Part shown: piece by piece, positions 1-10,263 of the stretch
Layout: every line of letters begins with the position of its first letter
How positions within the stretch are numbered: position 1 is the stretch's first letter
From: Bacteroidales bacterium
GTDB taxonomy: Bacteria; Bacteroidota; Bacteroidia; Bacteroidales; P3
Direction: 5' to 3'
DNA length: 64,000 bases
NCBI GenBank assembly: GCA_017645585.1
Contig: JAGCOF010000053.1
Span: forward strand, 1-64,000
The notes under the pieces: model-generated
Seen by the model: only the letters and a program-made list of their open reading frames with translations
Told to the model about the DNA's origin: nothing
Databases searched by the model: none
Made by a program: the position numbers and the translations under genes

Positions 1-2
1 CC

Positions 3-371
3 AACGAAACCGCCTTCAAGATTGCCGGCCGTACCGCCTTCCGCGAGGCCTTCAAGCAGGCTAACCCCAAGTTTAAGGAGCCTATCTACGACGTCGCCGT
101 CACCGTCCCGACCGAGAGCCAGGGAGGCGTGATGACCGACCTGCAGGGTCGCCGCGCCATCGTCATGGGTATGGATGCCGAGGGTAAGTACACCACCCTG
201 AAAGCCAAAGCCCCCTTGGCCGAGATGAACCGCTACTGCACCGCCCTGAGCTCGCTCACCAGCGGCCGCGGTACCTTCACCATGACCTTCAGCAGCTACG
301 AGCTCGTCCCCGCCGACGTCCAGCAGGCCCTCCTCAAGGCCTACGAGGAAGCCGCTGCCGAGGAAGAGTAA
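3..371 (+). CDS. Elongation factor G-like GTPase, C-terminal part
   Basis: Only the last 122 codons lie in the window; the gene starts upstream of base 1. The protein matches the end of EF-G domain IV and domain V: an FREAF segment, then the PTESQGGVMTDLQGRRA stretch where classical EF-G has the P-E-x-x-G-x-V/I-x-x-D-L-x-x-R-R-G motif, and an acidic EEAAAEEE tail. EF-G drives translocation on the ribosome. The changed tail (RRAIVMGMD in place of RRGxIxGM) suits the second EF-G paralogue common in Bacteroidota better than the housekeeping copy, but this is an inference from a fragment. A clear terminator follows 26 bases after the stop. Confidence 0.85.
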   Translation, partial: NETAFKIAGRTAFREAFKQANPKFKEPIYDVAVTVPTESQGGVMTDLQGRRAIVMGMDAEGKYTTLKAKAPLAEMNRYCTALSSLTSGRGTFTMTFSSYELVPADVQQALLKAYEEAAAEEE

Positions 372-396
372 GCGGAAACAGCAACAGAAACAGCAA

Positions 397-430
397 GGGA
401 TGCCCCAAATGGAGCATCCCTTTTTCTTTT
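397..430 (+). terminator. Rho-independent terminator of the EF-G-like gene
   Basis: A 7-bp stem, GGGATGC (397-403) with GCATCCC (414-420), closes a 10-nt loop and is followed at once by a T-rich run, TTTTTCTTTT. Confidence 0.85.
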
Positions 431-470
431 GCTCTGTTTGTTGGGTGTCTTTCGCTATGGGGAGCTGGCG

Positions 471-520
471 CCCCGAGGGTATCCCGAGGTTGTCCCGAGG
501 TTGTTCCGAAGGTTAACCGA
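471..520. repeat. Degenerate 11-bp tandem repeat in spacer
   Basis: About four units of CGAGGTTGTCC-like sequence at 11-bp spacing (units read CGAGGGTATCC, CGAGGTTGTCC, CGAGGTTGTTC, CGAAGGTTAAC). It is the main content of the 316-bp gap between the EF-G-like gene and ettA; I see no gene or promoter there. A similar array with a related CGGGAT core lies at 2591-2640 and another at 27407-27496. Confidence 0.8.
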
Positions 521-649
521 GCTCGCCGTGGCCGATGTACTCGAAGGGGAGGCTCAGATTACCTGTGCGCTGTATTGTCCTTTTGTCATAGTGTTTTGGC
601 TCTGATTTGCAGAGTGAAAAAAATGTCTATTCTTGGTTGAGAAGCCTAA

Positions 650-682
650 GAAGGAAAGCCTCCTGCCAAGTGGCAGGGGGCT
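650..682 (-). terminator. Terminator of ettA
   Basis: Read on the minus strand, an 11-bp GC-rich stem (672-682 pairing with 657-667, one G-T pair, tetraloop ACTT) begins 5 bases past the ettA stop and runs into a pyrimidine-rich TTTCCTTCTT tail. Confidence 0.7.
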
Positions 683-687
683 CTCTC

Positions 688-2358
<1,671 letters not shown>

Positions 2359-2460
2359 AAGTATCAATAATTTTGACCTATAACGTGAAATCCCGCAAAA
2401 TATTGTCCAGCATCCGTGGTGGCAATATTCCGCCCAAGGGATGGTGGCTGCGAGGCAAAA

Positions 2461-2486
2461 CAGGTGAACAAGTGAACAGGTGAATT
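2461..2486. repeat. 8-bp tandem repeat
   Basis: Three units of the TGAACARG type (caggTGAACAAGTGAACAGGTGAAtt) in the ettA-recJ gap. The gap (2359-2713) otherwise holds AT-rich sequence, the 11-bp array at 2591-2640 and the recJ terminator. Confidence 0.7.
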
Positions 2487-2590
2487 CTTTGTTTTTGATG
2501 TCTGCTAAAATTATATATAAATATTATCCTTAATATTTATCTTGGTACCAAAATAGTTTACAAGCAATTCACTTGTTCGTTTTTGCTCCC

Positions 2591-2640
2591 CATCCCCTCG
2601 GGATAGCCTCGGGATGACCTCGAGACAGCATCGGGGGAGT
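2591..2640. repeat. Degenerate 11-bp tandem repeat in spacer
   Basis: Four units with an 11-bp step: CCTCGGGATAG, CCTCGGGATGA, CCTCGAGACAG, CATCGGGGGAG. Same step and a related core to the arrays at 471 and 27407. Confidence 0.8.
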
Positions 2641-2651
2641 CGCTCCACAAC

Positions 2652-2697
2652 AGAAAAAAGCACAGGCGTCGTCGAGATGGGTTCCGGCGGCGCCTGT
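2652..2697 (-). terminator. Terminator of recJ
   Basis: On the minus strand ACAGGCG (2691-2697) pairs with CGCCTGT (2662-2668), with further GC pairing inside, then a T6 tract. It starts 17 bases past the recJ stop. Confidence 0.75.
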
Positions 2698-2713
2698 CAG
2701 GGGTGAGGGTATA

Positions 2714-4561
2714 CTATTCTACGAATTTGATGTCTTTGACGTTGAGCTGTATCTCGGTCTTGCCGCGCCAATAGTTCTCCTCGAGTTGGTAGCAGAGGTC
2801 GAAGAGGTCCCCGTGGCGCATGCGCGTAAGGGCTTCGCCCTGCTGGAAGGCGATGGCGGGGTAGGGGGCGGTGCGCTCGGCGATGGGGATGGCGTAGAAT
2901 TTGAGGTGGTTGCTGCCCACGATGCGGGCGCCGCCGGTGTCGACCAGCTCGCGGCTGACGAAGACGGGCACGTTGTTGTCAGGTCCGAAGGGGGCAAACT
3001 GTTTGAGGATGCGCAGGAACTTGGGGGTAATCTGCGAGAAGCCTAACTCGGCGTCGACCTCCACTTCAGGGATGACCTCCTCGGTGCCGATGTTCTCGCG
3101 CACCAATTGCTCGAAACGGTCGAGGAAGGCGCGCATGTTCTCTTTGCGGAGGCTCACACCCGCAGCGCTCTTGTGGCCACCGAAGTGCTCCAGCAGATCG
3201 GCACATTTCTCGAGGGCCTCGTGCACGTCGAACTCCTTGAGCGAGCGTGCCGAGCCGGTGATGAGGCCGTCGCTGCCTTCGGTGAAGACGATGGCGGGCT
3301 TGTTGTAGGCCTCGACGATGCGGCTGGCCACGATGCCCACCACGCCGCGGTGCCACGAGGGGTCGTAGAGCACCAGCGACTGCCGTCCCTGGTAGAAGGG
3401 GTCGTTGTCGATGCGGCGCTTGGCTTCCTCGGTGGCGCTGGTGTCGAGATCTTTGCGCTCGAGGTTGTAGGTGTTGATGTCGTCGGCCAGCTGACGGGCG
3501 ATGACGGGGTCGTCGGTGAGCATGAGGCGCACGCTGTCGAAGGCCGACCGGATACGGCCGGCGGCGTTGATGCGGGGCCCCACAAGGAATACCAGGTCGC
3601 TGATGGTGAGCTCTTTCTCGAAGTAGCCATTCTTGGTTTTGTCGGCCGGCTCGGTGGTGTCAGCCAGGTCTGCGTCGGCTTTGCGGCGGTCGACATGGCC
3701 GTATTTGAGGATGGCCTCGATACCGGGACGGGGTTTGGTGTTGAGCACACGGAGGCCGAAGAAGGCCAGCACACGGTTTTCGCCCATGATGGGCACGATG
3801 TCGCTAGCGATGGAGACGGCCACCAGATCGAGGTATTTCAGGAGCTTCAATTTCAGCTCCTCCTGCCGCTGGCGGCGTTGGTCGTCGAGTTGTTCGGGCA
3901 TATCGCACAGGCGCACGCCGAGTTGCTGCTCGAGGTGGGCCTCCACGATTTTGAAGCCAATGCCGCAGCCGCTGAGTTCTTTGTAGGGGTAGGGGCAGTC
4001 GGCCTGTTTGGGATCGAGCACGGCGACGGCGGCGGGTACCACATCGCCCGGCAGATGATGGTCGCCGATGATGAAGCCGATGCCGTGTTGTGCGGCGTAG
4101 GCCATCTCGTCGACGGCCTTGATGCCGCAGTCGAGGGCGATAATGAGTTTCACGCCTGTTTCGCGCGCGTAGTCGATGCCTTGATAGGAGATGCCGTAAC
4201 CTTCGCGTTCGCGATCGGGTATATAAAAGTCGATATTGCGGTTCAGCTCCTTGAGGTAGGAGTAAACCAGCGCTACGGCCGACGTGCCGTCGACGTCGTA
4301 GTCGCCGTAAACCATGATGCGCTCTCTGTTCTTGATGGCTTCGTTGATGCGGTCGATCGCCTGTTTCATTCCTTTCATGAGGAAGGGGTCGTGAATCTGG
4401 TCAAGCCCCGGACGGAAGAACCGGCGCGCCTCCTCAAACGTTTTAACTCCCCGCTCTACGAGCAGTGTGGCGATGATTCGGTCAACGCCAAGCGATGCAG
4501 CAAGATTTTCAACAGTCTCTAAATCATGGTCTTGTCTAATAATCCAACGTTTTTCTTTCAT
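2714..4561 (-). CDS. recJ: Single-stranded-DNA-specific exonuclease RecJ
   Basis: 615 residues, the usual size for the 5'-3' single-strand exonuclease of recombination and mismatch repair. The DHH-family metal motifs are present: YGDYDVDGTSA (about 85-95), ALDCG (142-146) and GDHH (166-169), followed by the Pro-x-x-x-Ala-VLDPKQ segment. Late in the protein FGGHKSAAG is the DHHA1 motif. The last ~100 residues form the OB-fold part that binds single-stranded DNA. The chosen ATG gives MKEKRW and has no better alternative. The gene is monocistronic, divergent from the cobalamin riboswitch-nrdD unit. Confidence 0.95.
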   Translation of the reverse strand: MKEKRWIIRQDHDLETVENLAASLGVDRIIATLLVERGVKTFEEARRFFRPGLDQIHDPFLMKGMKQAIDRINEAIKNRERIMVYGDYDVDGTSAVALVYSYLKELNRNIDFYIPDREREGYGISYQGIDYARETGVKLIIALDCGIKAVDEMAYAAQHGIGFIIGDHHLPGDVVPAAVAVLDPKQADCPYPYKELSGCGIGFKIVEAHLEQQLGVRLCDMPEQLDDQRRQRQEELKLKLLKYLDLVAVSIASDIVPIMGENRVLAFFGLRVLNTKPRPGIEAILKYGHVDRRKADADLADTTEPADKTKNGYFEKELTISDLVFLVGPRINAAGRIRSAFDSVRLMLTDDPVIARQLADDINTYNLERKDLDTSATEEAKRRIDNDPFYQGRQSLVLYDPSWHRGVVGIVASRIVEAYNKPAIVFTEGSDGLITGSARSLKEFDVHEALEKCADLLEHFGGHKSAAGVSLRKENMRAFLDRFEQLVRENIGTEEVIPEVEVDAELGFSQITPKFLRILKQFAPFGPDNNVPVFVSRELVDTGGARIVGSNHLKFYAIPIAERTAPYPAIAFQQGEALTRMRHGDLFDLCYQLEENYWRGKTEIQLNVKDIKFVE

Positions 4562-4707
4562 ATTTTTCTGGGTGTAAAAATACGACTTTTTTCCGATATA
4601 GAGAGATTTTTTTTCAAAAAGTTTTTTATTGTCGAAGTTGAAAAATACTGTGAGCGAGAAATAGCACGGAGAAGATTGTTTTTCAACAGGTGAGGTTGAG
4701 AACTTTA

Positions 4708-4739
4708 TTTGTGGGGTCGGCGGAAAGGGTGTATCTTTG
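4708..4739 (+). promoter_or_regulatory. Promoter of the riboswitch-nrdDG transcript
   Basis: Bacteroidota-type promoter: TTTG (4708-4711), 20-nt spacer, TATCTTTG (4732-4739). It lies just upstream of the cobalamin riboswitch. Confidence 0.75.
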
Positions 4740-4749
4740 CAGCGTCAAA

Positions 4750-4935
4750 ACAACCGTGGTCCGCCTGGTGCGGACAATAGGGAACCGTGTGAAAATCACG
4801 GGCTGACGCGCAACTGTAACATCCGTAAAGGTATGCGCAATATGTCATTGGGGCCGTCGGAGCTCCGAGAAGGCGTGCATGCCGGTGGTGAAGCCAGGAG
4901 ACCTGCCAGGGTTGGAGAGAGAAGCTTTCGCGAAT
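4750..4935 (+). promoter_or_regulatory. Cobalamin (B12) riboswitch controlling nrdDG
   Basis: The segment carries the class-defining pieces in order: GGTGC-GGACAATAGGGAA, then GTGTGAAAATCACGGGCTG, CGCAACTGTAA, and the B12 box AAGCCAGGAGACCTGCC (4891-4907), ending shortly before the nrdD start at 4952. Binding of adenosylcobalamin normally shuts off the downstream gene. The short distance from the B12 box to the start codon suggests control of translation initiation, though no anti-Shine-Dalgarno pairing is obvious. There is no cobalamin gene downstream; the controlled gene is a ribonucleotide reductase. Confidence 0.95.
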
Positions 4936-4951
4936 CAAAGCACATAACATA

Positions 4952-7048
4952 ATGGAAACAAGTACATTCTCAATCACAAAACGTGACGGTCAGGCCGAGC
5001 GCTTTTCGCTCGACAAGATTATGAACGCCATCCTGAAGGCCTTCGACTCGGTGCAGGAACCGGTCGACTTGGGGCGCCTGTCGAAGATCCTGGCGCACCT
5101 CGACATTCACAACGGCATCACCGTCGAGGAGATACAGAACCAGGTGGAAGTGGCGCTGATGCAGGAGGGTTACTATGCTGTGGCCAAGAGTTTTATGCTC
5201 TATCGCCAGCAGCACACCGAGGACCGCGAGACGTTGGAGAAGCTGCACTTCCTGTCCGACTATGTGGACGCCGCCAACGCCGCCACCGGCAGCAAGTACG
5301 ACGCCAATGCCAATGTGGAGCACAAGAACATAGCCACGCTGATTGGCGAGTTGCCCAAGTCGAACTTTATCCGCCTCAACCGCCGTCTGCTGACCGACCG
5401 TATCAAGCAGATGTACGGCAAGGAGATGGCCAACCGCTATTTGGACCTGCTGACGCACCATTTCATCTATAAGAACGACGAGACTTCGCTGGCCAACTAC
5501 TGTGCCTCTATCACCATGTATCCCTGGCTGCTGGGCGGCACCATGAGCATTGGTGGCAACAGCACGGCTCCCACCAACCTCAAGTCCTACTGCGGCGGTT
5601 TCATCAATATGGTCTTCATGGTCAGCAGTATGCTCAGCGGCGCCTGTGCAACGCCCGAGTTCCTGATGTATCTCAACTACTTCATCCAGAAGGACTACGG
5701 CAAGGACTATTGGAAGGAGCCCGACCGTGTGGTCGACCTCAGCCTGAAGCAGAAGACGATGGACAAGGTCATCACCGACTGCTTCGAGCAGATTGTCTAC
5801 TCGCTCAACCAACCCACCGGTGCACGCAACTATCAATCGGTGTTCTGGAATATTGCCTACTACGACCAGCCCTATTTCGAGAGCCTCTTCGGCGAGTTCC
5901 GTTTCCCCGACGGCAGCGAGCCCGATTGGGAGGGCCTCAAGTGGTTGCAGAAGCGTTTCATGCGCTGGTTCAATATCGAGCGCACCAAGACAGTGCTCAC
6001 CTTCCCCGTGGAGACGATGGCCTTGCTTTATGACAAGGACGGCCACTTCGTGGATCAGGAGATGGCCGAGTTCACCGCCGAGATGTATGCCGAAGGTCAC
6101 TCGTTCTTCACCTATATCAGCGACAATGCCGACTCGCTCAGCAGCTGCTGCCGTCTGCGCAACGAAATCACCGACAACGGCTTCAGCTACACCCTCGGTG
6201 CCGGCGGCGTCAGCACGGGCAGCAAGAGCGTGCTCACCATCAACCTCAACCGCTGCATACAGTATGCCGTCAACAACGGCAAGGACTACAAGGAGTTTCT
6301 CACCGACATTATCGACCTCTGCCACAAGGTGCAGCTGGCCTACAACGAGAACCTCAAGGAGTTGCAGGCCCACGGGATGCTGCCGCTCTTCGATGCCGGC
6401 TATATCAACATCGCGCGACAGTACCTCACCATCGGCGTCAACGGCTTGGTCGAGGCGGCCGAGTTTATGGGCATCCCCATCAACGACAACCCGCAGTATC
6501 GCGAGTTCGTGCAGACAATCCTCGGCCTGGTGGAGAAGAAGAACAAAGAGTATCGCACCAAGGAGGTGATGTTCAACTGCGAGATGATACCGGCCGAGAA
6601 TGTGGGCGTGAAGCACGCCAAGTGGGACCGTGAGGACGGCTACTTTGTGCCGCGCGACTGCTACAACAGCTACTTCTACATCGTCGAAGACACCAGCCTC
6701 ACGGTGCTTGACAAGTTCCGTCTGCACGGAGCCCCCTACATCGAGCACCTCACTGGCGGTTCGGCGTTGCACTGCAACCTCGAGGAGCACCTCAGCCAGC
6801 AGCAATACATGCAGTTGCTCGAGGTGGCCGCCAAGGAGGGTTGCAACTACTTCACCTTCAATATCCCCAACACCATCTGCAACGAGTGTGGCCACATCGA
6901 CAAGCGCTACCTCAAGGAGTGCCCCAAGTGCCACTCCAAGAATGTCGACTATCTGACCCGCGTCATCGGCTACCTGCGCCGCGTGTCCAACTTCAGCAAG
7001 CCGCGTCAGGAGGAAGCCAGCCGCAGATATTATGCAAAGGAGCTGTGA
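4952..7048 (+). CDS. nrdD: Anaerobic (class III) ribonucleoside-triphosphate reductase
   Basis: 698-residue glycyl-radical enzyme that makes deoxyribonucleotides without oxygen or B12. An ATP-cone allosteric domain fills about residues 1-95. The catalytic core includes the SSCCRL segment. Near the end are the four zinc-ribbon cysteines, CNECG and CPKC, followed by RVIGYLR, whose glycine (about 673) is the radical site. The start ATG follows the riboswitch directly. The activase NrdG follows after an 84-bp repeat-filled gap, so the two are likely cotranscribed. B12 control implies that a B12-dependent class II reductase exists elsewhere in the genome. Confidence 0.96.
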   Translation: METSTFSITKRDGQAERFSLDKIMNAILKAFDSVQEPVDLGRLSKILAHLDIHNGITVEEIQNQVEVALMQEGYYAVAKSFMLYRQQHTEDRETLEKLHFLSDYVDAANAATGSKYDANANVEHKNIATLIGELPKSNFIRLNRRLLTDRIKQMYGKEMANRYLDLLTHHFIYKNDETSLANYCASITMYPWLLGGTMSIGGNSTAPTNLKSYCGGFINMVFMVSSMLSGACATPEFLMYLNYFIQKDYGKDYWKEPDRVVDLSLKQKTMDKVITDCFEQIVYSLNQPTGARNYQSVFWNIAYYDQPYFESLFGEFRFPDGSEPDWEGLKWLQKRFMRWFNIERTKTVLTFPVETMALLYDKDGHFVDQEMAEFTAEMYAEGHSFFTYISDNADSLSSCCRLRNEITDNGFSYTLGAGGVSTGSKSVLTINLNRCIQYAVNNGKDYKEFLTDIIDLCHKVQLAYNENLKELQAHGMLPLFDAGYINIARQYLTIGVNGLVEAAEFMGIPINDNPQYREFVQTILGLVEKKNKEYRTKEVMFNCEMIPAENVGVKHAKWDREDGYFVPRDCYNSYFYIVEDTSLTVLDKFRLHGAPYIEHLTGGSALHCNLEEHLSQQQYMQLLEVAAKEGCNYFTFNIPNTICNECGHIDKRYLKECPKCHSKNVDYLTRVIGYLRRVSNFSKPRQEEASRRYYAKEL

Positions 7049-7128
7049 ACTGTAAGTTTTAAGTTTTAAGTGAGCTGCCGCGGCCAGCGTAGCTACTTAA
7101 AACTTACAGCTTAAAACTTAAAACTAAA
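7049..7128. repeat. TTTTAAG/CTTAAAA repeat hairpin between nrdD and nrdG
   Basis: The left side has tandem AAGTTTT units, the right side tandem CTTAAAA units, with a GC-rich centre (gctgccgcggccagc). The two sides are complementary, so the gap can fold into a hairpin inside the nrdDG message. No T tract follows, so it is not a terminator; a role in message processing is possible but unproven. Confidence 0.7.
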
Positions 7129-7132
7129 AATA

Positions 7133-7618
7133 ATGCTGAGATACGTCGACACAGACATCGTCTTCCAGGAGATACCCGATGAGGTGACGCTGGCCGTCAA
7201 CCTCTCGGGTTGTCCCTGCCGCTGTCCGGGGTGCCACTCGAAGCACCTCTGGGGCGATGTAGGCGAGCCATTGACTGCCGACGCGGTGGAGTGTATGCTC
7301 CGTCACAGCCCCAGCGGGGTCACCTGCCTCAGCCTCATGGGTGGCGACGCACAGCCCTCCGAGGTCAACGCGCTGGCCGGTAGCCTGCGCAGCCGTTTCC
7401 CACGGCTGCATCTGGCCTGGTGGAGTGGCCGCACGCTGCTCTCGCCGCAGGTGAGCCTCAGCAACTTCGACTATATCAAGCTTGGTCCCTACCTGTCGCA
7501 CCTCGGCCCCCTGAAAAGTCCGCGCACCAACCAACGGCTCTACCGTGTGGACGGAGGCCACCTGAACGACATCACGTCGCGCTTCTGGAAAAACAATCCC
7601 GCTTCGCGAAATCATTGA
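7133..7618 (+). CDS. nrdG: Anaerobic ribonucleotide reductase-activating protein
   Basis: 161-residue radical SAM activase that installs the glycyl radical in NrdD. The cluster motif C-x3-C-x2-C is seen in CPCRCPGC (about residues 27-34), with the SAM-binding SLMGGDAQP segment later. The size is typical of NrdG. It follows nrdD and shares its riboswitch control. The ATG at 7133 sits right after the repeat hairpin; no other start fits the family's N-terminus (MLRYVDTDIVFQEIPDE). Confidence 0.94.
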   Translation: MLRYVDTDIVFQEIPDEVTLAVNLSGCPCRCPGCHSKHLWGDVGEPLTADAVECMLRHSPSGVTCLSLMGGDAQPSEVNALAGSLRSRFPRLHLAWWSGRTLLSPQVSLSNFDYIKLGPYLSHLGPLKSPRTNQRLYRVDGGHLNDITSRFWKNNPASRNH

Positions 7619-7691
7619 TTATTCTCCCGCCTGCGGCGTAATCTATATATCCTGTTATTATTGAGATTTATGGATTACGACGACAGTCGGG

Positions 7692-7724
7692 AAATAAAAA
7701 AAGAGACGCATTTTGGCGTCTCTT
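7692..7724 (-). terminator. Terminator after tRNA-Cys
   Basis: On the minus strand AAGAGACGC (7724-7716) pairs with GCGTCTCTT (7709-7701) around a CAAAAT loop, then a T-rich tract. It starts 7 bases past the tRNA. Confidence 0.85.
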
Positions 7725-7730
7725 CCTGTG

Positions 7731-7801
7731 AGGTCGCTTCCGGATTTGAACCGGAGTAGCAGGTTTTGCAGACCTGTGCCTAGCCCCTCGGCCAAACGAC
7801 C
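7731..7801 (-). tRNA. tRNA-Cys (GCA)
   Basis: Read on the minus strand, a full 71-nt cloverleaf: acceptor GGTCGTT/AGCGACC with discriminator T, anticodon stem CAGGT/ACCTG with loop CTGCAAA (anticodon GCA), T arm TCCGG-TTCAAAT-CCGGA. The discriminator base U73 is the one expected for cysteine. CCA is not encoded. A terminator follows. Confidence 0.96.
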
Positions 7802-8019
7802 TTTTTGAACCGAAAAGTGTGCGAGCGTAGTCGAGCAACCTTTTCTGGTTTCGGAGTGCAAAAGTACGAACATTTTCCGAACCGACCAAATTATTTTGCA
7901 ACAAAAAGCGCAACTGCCTGGTTCTTAGTTCCTATTTTGTAAATGTATGGGCTACTGTCCAAGGCGCAATCTACAAGCCTATGCCGTCGGTCCGACTGTT
8001 TTTCGACATTTCTACGGCT

Positions 8020-8065
8020 GTTCTTCGGTCGTTCTTTGGAAAAAAGCAAAGAACGACCGAAGAAC
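8020..8065. repeat. 19-bp perfect inverted repeat built from 11-bp units
   Basis: Left arm 8020-8038 (GTTCTTCGGTCGTTCTTTG) and right arm 8047-8065 are exact complements around an A-rich 8-nt loop. The right arm continues as a tandem array of GAACGACCGAA, step 11 bp, to about 8078. It lies in the 660-bp gap between tRNA-Cys and the kinase gene, in which I see no gene other than the tRNA. Confidence 0.9.
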
Positions 8066-8124
8066 GACCGAAGAACGGGCAATGAAAAGTAGTACCCAAC
8101 ACCGTCTTTTCGCCTACCGTTTAC

Positions 8125-8181
8125 CATCAGTTCTTCAACAGTTCTTCAACTTTTTTTTGAAGAACTGTTGAAGAACTGATG
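8125..8181. repeat. 25-bp perfect inverted repeat (CAGTTCTTCAA family), copy 1
   Basis: Left arm 8125-8149 and right arm 8157-8181 are exact complements around a 7-nt T-rich loop. Each arm holds two 11-bp units, CAGTTCTTCAA. A nearly identical copy lies 31.5 kb away at 39621-39675. The T run is in the loop, so this is not an ordinary terminator. Confidence 0.92.
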
Positions 8182-8266
8182 TTCAATGTTTGATGAACGG
8201 TCGGGTTTACCCGCTATGCTTCAGGCGTGAAAATAAAAAAAATTAGGTGGTTTTAAATATTCTGTG

Positions 8267-8274
8267 TATCTTTG
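8267..8274 (+). promoter_or_regulatory. -7 box immediately before the kinase start
   Basis: TATCTTTG matches the Bacteroidota -7 consensus and ends only 4 nt before the ATG at 8279, so transcription would begin at or beside the start codon (a leaderless or near-leaderless message). Confidence 0.6.
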
Positions 8275-8278
8275 CACC

Positions 8279-10240
8279 ATGAAATTCTATGTAAAAATGC
8301 TCCTTGTGGCGGCGCTTGTGCTGCTTGTGGCCTGCCAGAAACAGGACGAGGTGGACCCGCTGCAGCGCTCGCGCGTCGACCGACTGAACAAGGAGGCTTT
8401 CGTCAACCGCTACCGCGAGCCCGACAGCTGCATAGCACTGTCGCAGCGTGCGTTGCAGTATATACAGGATTCGCTGCCCGACTATGTGGACGGCACCCTG
8501 CGTGCGTTGAACAACATGGCTTTTGCCTACTACCAGATGAGCGACTACGCCAGCGCCAAGCTGATGCTTGACCGGCTGGACAAGACCGTCGGATTGAGGG
8601 TCAAGACGATGCGCAACGGGGATATCGAGTGGGTCATCCACGACCTGACGCTCGCCCGTCTGCTGCAGCGCGACTGCCGCATTGCCGACTCCTACCACCT
8701 GCTCTACGACATTGGGCGCAGCGGCGTGCTGGAGCGCAACCGCGACCACCTGCTCTACAACTACGCCCAGAGCGAGTATTACATCACCATGCTGGTGCTC
8801 AACTACCACTATCGCGACGGGCGCGAGGCCGATGTGCGCACGCTGCTCGAGGAGGTGGAGGCGCAGCGTGGACGGCTGAAGGTGGATTATGCGCAGGATA
8901 TGGCGCTCAACTATGCGCTGGCCTACGGCTGGCAGAGCGCCGGCGAGAGCAACGTGGCCCTCGACTACTGCGACGAGAATTTCCGCCTGCTCGACTTGGG
9001 TCCTACGGTCTTCTGTCCCTACCACTACGCCAACACGTTGCAGATGATGGCGTCGGCGCTGAAGAGCCTCCCGGGGTCGGTGCCGCCCGACAGTGTGCTG
9101 GCCCTCTATGACGCTGCCCGCGAGGTGTTCTTCGACTACGGCGACCCCTACCAGATGCTGGGCGGCACTATATCGACAGCCCGCTATGCGCTGTTGATTA
9201 GCGACACGTTGCGTGCTCACGAGGTGCTGAACGATTGGCGCGCGCTGCGGGGCACCTGGAAGCCTTTTGCGGCCCCCAAGATGGAGTTGGGCTACTTCGA
9301 CGTGCTGATACGCAGCCGCATGGCCAAGAGTGCCGACGAGAACAGGCGTTGGTATGAACACTATGTGGATTTGCAGGACCACATCAAGCAGAGCGAACAG
9401 GAGGACTTTGTGTTGCAGCAGACGCTCAGCGCCGCCCGCAACCGCAGCCGCTGGACGACGCGCACCGCCATGGTGATGAGTGTGCTGCTGGTGATACTGC
9501 TGGTGATGACGGTTCAGCTGGCGCTCAGTATCAGGCGCCTGCGGCGCGAGAAGCAGCAGCTCGAGGCCGCCAAGCGGCGCGATGTGGAGCGCATTGCCAA
9601 CGTGGAGACCTGTTTGAGTGTGATGCGCCACGATGTGAGTCCCTTTATCGGCTACCTGCGCAGCCCCAACCTCAGCCCCGAATTGCGGAGCGAGGTGCTG
9701 GAGCAGCTGCTGCGCACCTTCGACAATATCAAGAATTGGACCAAGCTGTCTATCCCCTCGGGGTTGACTTTCAGCGCCTCGGTGTTCCCGTTGCAGGAGG
9801 TGCTGGACGAGGTGCGCGGCCAGGTCATCCGCCCGAGTGCCGGTGTCAGCCTGCACTTCGAGCCTACACGACTGAAGGTCTACGGCGACCGCCTGCTGAC
9901 GACCATCCTGCTACGCAACCTGGTGACCAACGCTCTGCAGCACACCACCGAAGGGAGTGTGAGGGTGGAGAGCATGGAACGGAGAGAGGAAAACGGGGAA
10001 ATGTTCGTGGAGATTACGGTCGGCGATACGGGATGCGGCCTGACCGCCGAGCAGCGTGAGAGCCTCTTCAGGGCCGACCGCGAGGTGCAGGGCGAGCACG
10101 GTTTCGGACTTATCCTTTGCCGCTACATCATCAAGAAGCACGACGACCTGACGCGACGCGGCTGCAAGCTGTGGGTCGAGAGCGAACCCGGCAAAGGCAC
10201 CACGATGCACGTGTTGCTGGCAGCACCCCTTAAACCTTAA
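8279..10240 (+). CDS. Lipoprotein-type sensor histidine kinase with TPR-like periplasmic domain
   Basis: 653 residues. A lipoprotein signal ends at LLVAC (Cys 19), followed by about 370 residues of helical, TPR-like repeats (periplasmic sensor), a membrane helix near 395-417, a short coiled coil, and a kinase core. The phosphoacceptor is His 451 in VMRHDVSP. The ATPase has the N box (LVTNALQHT, Asn about 551), G1 box VGDTGCGL and G2 box GEHGFGL. The pairing of a lipobox with a membrane helix is unusual: it may be a normal uncleaved signal anchor. The ATG at 8279 is preferred because it gives a positively charged n-region. The response regulator follows after 23 bp. Confidence 0.88.
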   Translation: MKFYVKMLLVAALVLLVACQKQDEVDPLQRSRVDRLNKEAFVNRYREPDSCIALSQRALQYIQDSLPDYVDGTLRALNNMAFAYYQMSDYASAKLMLDRLDKTVGLRVKTMRNGDIEWVIHDLTLARLLQRDCRIADSYHLLYDIGRSGVLERNRDHLLYNYAQSEYYITMLVLNYHYRDGREADVRTLLEEVEAQRGRLKVDYAQDMALNYALAYGWQSAGESNVALDYCDENFRLLDLGPTVFCPYHYANTLQMMASALKSLPGSVPPDSVLALYDAAREVFFDYGDPYQMLGGTISTARYALLISDTLRAHEVLNDWRALRGTWKPFAAPKMELGYFDVLIRSRMAKSADENRRWYEHYVDLQDHIKQSEQEDFVLQQTLSAARNRSRWTTRTAMVMSVLLVILLVMTVQLALSIRRLRREKQQLEAAKRRDVERIANVETCLSVMRHDVSPFIGYLRSPNLSPELRSEVLEQLLRTFDNIKNWTKLSIPSGLTFSASVFPLQEVLDEVRGQVIRPSAGVSLHFEPTRLKVYGDRLLTTILLRNLVTNALQHTTEGSVRVESMERREENGEMFVEITVGDTGCGLTAEQRESLFRADREVQGEHGFGLILCRYIIKKHDDLTRRGCKLWVESEPGKGTTMHVLLAAPLKP

Positions 10241-10263
10241 ACTTTAAACCTTAAACCCAACCA

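Noticed and set aside
8125..8181. Hairpin as a Rho-independent terminator
   Set aside because: The T run lies in the loop, not after the stem, and no gene ends nearby on either strand.
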